Positions 61,782 through 64,000 of a stretch of DNA of 64,000 nucleotides are shown here, piece after piece (the stretch's first letter is position 1; every line of letters starts with the position of its first letter). The notes below the pieces were generated by a model. The model had not been told where the DNA came from. It made no database searches and was given only the letters and a program-made list of their open reading frames with translations. The position numbers were made by a program, and so were the translations under genes. Where the stretch lies: NCBI RefSeq assembly GCF_011049865.1, contig NZ_DRGY01000138.1, positions 37,025-101,024 on the forward strand. The letters are read 5' to 3'. Source of the DNA: Marinobacter antarcticus (GTDB lineage: Bacteria > Pseudomonadota > Gammaproteobacteria > Pseudomonadales > Oleiphilaceae).

Positions 61782-63854
61782 TTACTCCTTACCCTTAAGG
61801 CCAGCGGGCTCGATCAGCAGATTGCCGACTTTGTCCACGGTTGCCTGATGGTCAGGGAAGATAACGGTTGTAGAGTCCATCTCTGTAACAATCGCAGGGC
61901 CAGGCACAACGTGGCCGGGGAAGAGCTTTTCACGATCGTACAAGGTGGCCTGATAGTCTGAGCCCTGAAAGTAGATCGGACTGTCGCCTGTAACCGCGTC
62001 TGCAAGGGGTTCTGCCTTGGCCGCCCACTCGCGCTCGGCAATATTCGGCCTTGGTCCACGGGCGATGGCCCGGAGATTCACGAGCTCACGCTCCTCCTCC
62101 AGAGAGAAGCTGAACAACTGTTCGTGCTCAGCATCAAAAGCCGTCTGCAAAAGACCCAGCCCATCGTTGCGCAGTTCTTCGGGCGTTACATCCTGGGTGA
62201 GCAACAAGGCCTGGCCCTGGTATCGCACGTCGGCCTGCCAAATCACGGTTTGGTCACTGGAAGGTATATCCTGTTTTTCCAGCGAGTCGGTGACCTGTTT
62301 GGTCAAACTTTCAAGAATGCCTATCACTTCTTCGCTGGTAAGTGCCGAGAAATTTCGCACCAGTGAGCGCGAAGCCTCATCTTTAACTCGGGTAGTCGCA
62401 TCACCGTAGGCACAGAGCACGCCTGGCGAGGGCGGAACAATCACGGGCCAGGCGCCCATAAGAATACCCAGCGCGTTGGCATGAAGGGGCCCGGCGCCCC
62501 CGAATCCACAGAGGGCAAACTCTCGCGGATCGTAGCCTTGTTCAACAGAAATAAGACGCAAAGCACCGAATATATGCTCATTGGCAATGCGCACAATGCC
62601 CTCCGCAGCCTCTTTTAGCGACACGCCCATAGCATCGGCAACTGTCTGAACGGCCGCTTCGGCAAGATCCGTGCGCAGTGCCATTTCGCCACCGAGCTTC
62701 TGATTCGCAGGCAGATAACCCAGCACAACATTGGCATCCGTTACTGTCGCCTTTTCACCACCCTTGTTGTAAGCAGCTGGTCCAGGCTCTGCGCCGGCAC
62801 TGTCTGGCCCGACACGCAAAGCGCGGGTCAGCTCCGGCACGAAGGCGATGGATCCACCACCCGCGCCGACTGTTCGCACGTCTACCGAGGGCGCACGAAC
62901 GGACACATCACCCACACGGGTTTCACGGCGCAACCTTGCGCTGTTGTGTTCGATCAGGGCCACGTCGGTGGATGTTCCACCGACGTCAAACGTCAGAACT
63001 TTTTCAAACCCGCCGCGGGAGCAGAACCAGATTGCGCCGGCCACTCCACCGGCGGGCCCGGAGAGCAACAGGTTCACCGGCGTGTAAGACGCCGACTCAC
63101 AGGTGGCCAAGCCGCCGTCTGAGCGCAAAATCGAGAGCTCGACATCGGGCGCCAGTCTGGCGCGGATCTCGGTTTCAAGATGGTCCAGATAGTTGGACAC
63201 TTCCGGGCGCACAAAGCTGTTCACCACGGTGGTTTCCGTGCGCTCGTACTCTTGCATTTCGGGCACAACCCGAGACGACAGAGACACGGGTATGCCCGGC
63301 ATTACCTCAGCCGCGATTTCAGCAATCCGCTCCTCGTGAACCCCGCTCACATAAGCGTTGATGAGCGATACCGTCAGCGCTTCAATGCCCGCGTCTTTGA
63401 GAAATTCGAGTTGTTTGCGAATATCGGCCTCGTCCAGGGGCGTTACCACCTCTCCCCCTGCGCCCAGCCGTTCTATGGCTTCTACCGTATGCTCCAGAGG
63501 CGCAAGCAGTGGCTGTTTTTTGAACGTCACCCAGCCGCCCAGGCCGCCCGGTACAAACGAGCGCGCAATGTGCAGCACCTGCCTGTAACCACGGGTTGTA
63601 ACAAGGCCGACCTTTGCACCTCGTTGGGTAAGAATGGCATTGGTTGCCACCGTGGTTCCGTGCATCACCGAGCGAATCTGCTTCGGATCAATGCCGGAGG
63701 TCCGGCAGATCTTTTCAATGCCGTTCAGTACCCCCACGGACGAATCCGCGGGGGTGGAGGGTACCTTGGCCGTGTAGGTGGCACCCGTGTCGTCGTTGAT
63801 GAGGAGCAGGTCCGTAAAGGTTCCGCCCACATCAGCCCCAAGTCGAAAGCTCAT
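61782..63854 (-). CDS. hyuA: Hydantoinase/oxoprolinase family subunit A (ATPase)
   Basis: 690 residues from the ATG complementary to 63852-63854 (AGGAG with 6 nt to the ATG); the longer frame adds a non-conserved leader. ASKHA-fold ATPase: phosphate-binding RLGADVGGTFTDLLL at the N-terminus, LTFDVGGTSTDVALIEHN and VGAGGGSIAFV in the middle, and GFGGAGPLHA later. It phosphorylates the substrate's carbonyl while HyuB completes ring opening. 37 nt after a partial upstream gene and 4 nt before hyuB. Substrate could be a hydantoin, a lactam or a cyclic imide. Confidence 0.9.
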   Translation of the reverse strand: MSFRLGADVGGTFTDLLLINDDTGATYTAKVPSTPADSSVGVLNGIEKICRTSGIDPKQIRSVMHGTTVATNAILTQRGAKVGLVTTRGYRQVLHIARSFVPGGLGGWVTFKKQPLLAPLEHTVEAIERLGAGGEVVTPLDEADIRKQLEFLKDAGIEALTVSLINAYVSGVHEERIAEIAAEVMPGIPVSLSSRVVPEMQEYERTETTVVNSFVRPEVSNYLDHLETEIRARLAPDVELSILRSDGGLATCESASYTPVNLLLSGPAGGVAGAIWFCSRGGFEKVLTFDVGGTSTDVALIEHNSARLRRETRVGDVSVRAPSVDVRTVGAGGGSIAFVPELTRALRVGPDSAGAEPGPAAYNKGGEKATVTDANVVLGYLPANQKLGGEMALRTDLAEAAVQTVADAMGVSLKEAAEGIVRIANEHIFGALRLISVEQGYDPREFALCGFGGAGPLHANALGILMGAWPVIVPPSPGVLCAYGDATTRVKDEASRSLVRNFSALTSEEVIGILESLTKQVTDSLEKQDIPSSDQTVIWQADVRYQGQALLLTQDVTPEELRNDGLGLLQTAFDAEHEQLFSFSLEEERELVNLRAIARGPRPNIAEREWAAKAEPLADAVTGDSPIYFQGSDYQATLYDREKLFPGHVVPGPAIVTEMDSTTVIFPDHQATVDKVGNLLIEPAGLKGKE

Positions 63855-63891
63855 ACTTCTCTCCTGGCTCTGTAAGAGGGTTTGTGCCTGT

Positions 63892-64000
63892 TCAACGAAC
63901 CGCTGCCTGTTCAAGCTGGCGCAAACTGATGTCGTTACCGTCAACACCCGGCGTGTTGAATTTTGGTATCGGGTTCAGAAAGATGGTGGCATGGCGCCGC
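63892..64000 (-). CDS. C-terminus of an unidentified gene, cut by window edge
   Basis: An open frame enters from the window edge and ends with TGA (complement of 63892-63894). Its last 35 residues include RRHATIFLNPIPKFN and end LRQLEQAAVR. It lies 37 nt upstream of hyuA on the same strand and so is probably the preceding gene of the operon. Too short to identify; a transporter or another enzyme of the pathway is possible. Confidence 0.5.
   Translation of the reverse strand, partial: RRHATIFLNPIPKFNTPGVDGNDISLRQLEQAAVR

Noticed and set aside
59906..63854. Acetone or acetophenone carboxylase
   Set aside because: HyuA/HyuB folds are shared with these carboxylases, but their extra small or additional subunits are missing and an amidase follows directly, favouring amide-ring hydrolysis.

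Overview
The window reads as one stretch of a GC-rich, aerobic, lipid- and terpene-degrading gammaproteobacterial chromosome. A Marinobacter-like organism is the best guess. The reasons are a complete acyclic-terpene (atu) cluster, an AlkB alkane hydroxylase next to an acyl-CoA dehydrogenase, fatty-acyl-CoA ligases, a Na+/H+ Mrp antiporter suited to a marine or alkaline habitat, imelysin-type iron uptake, and many lipoproteins and sensors. No rRNA, tRNA, CRISPR array or insertion sequence was seen.

Region by region. 1-2947: a truncated lipoprotein gene and a lipoprotein subtilase. 3015-15140: atuR and the divergent atuABCDEFGH cluster (citronellol/geraniol catabolism through geranyl-CoA carboxylase). 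A long inverted-repeat element lies between atuC and atuD. 15198-21778: a quinone oxidoreductase, a membrane-anchored BLUF photosensor, a TRIC/UPF0126 membrane protein, purine permease plus apt, an FAH-family hydrolase and an ABC1 kinase. A second inverted-repeat element follows at 21800-21908; its loop is clearly related to the first, but its stem is not. 21951-24775: a D-2-hydroxyglutarate dehydrogenase homologue divergent from serA, a known functional pair. 24879-28787: an OmpA lipoprotein, two alpha/beta hydrolases, a GIY-YIG protein and a DMT transporter. 28787-31772: an NtrC-type sigma-54 activator with a decayed partner kinase whose phospho-accepting domain is deleted. Divergent from it is a secreted DUF4168 protein with a sigma-54 promoter and a palindromic upstream site. 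31874-34869: MscS channel, an unknown protein and rlmJ. 35082-39987: a four-gene imelysin / di-haem / imelysin-like / DUF1513 iron operon. 40036-40506: a decayed MFS transporter gene. 40602-46135: chemoreceptor, small lipoprotein, alkB and acyl-CoA dehydrogenase. 46356-52646: small ORFs and a six-gene mrp operon with A and B fused. 52776-54419: fatty-acyl-CoA ligase.

54499-64000 is the most intriguing region. At least nine genes run on the minus strand with gaps of 40 nt or less: an unidentified partial gene, hydantoinase/oxoprolinase A and B, an isochorismatase-like amidase, a Cys-rich lipoprotein, a LeuC/LeuD-type hydratase pair, a PrpR-like sigma-54 activator with an altered GAFTGA loop, and RidA. 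I infer a catabolic operon: ATP-dependent opening of a cyclic amide or imide, removal of the amide nitrogen, then hydration of an unsaturated dicarboxylate. The substrate is unknown.

Start codons were moved inward from the longest reading frame wherever a ribosome binding site, a signal peptide or the family's usual length supported it. Function calls rest on motifs and gene order read by eye; no database search was possible.
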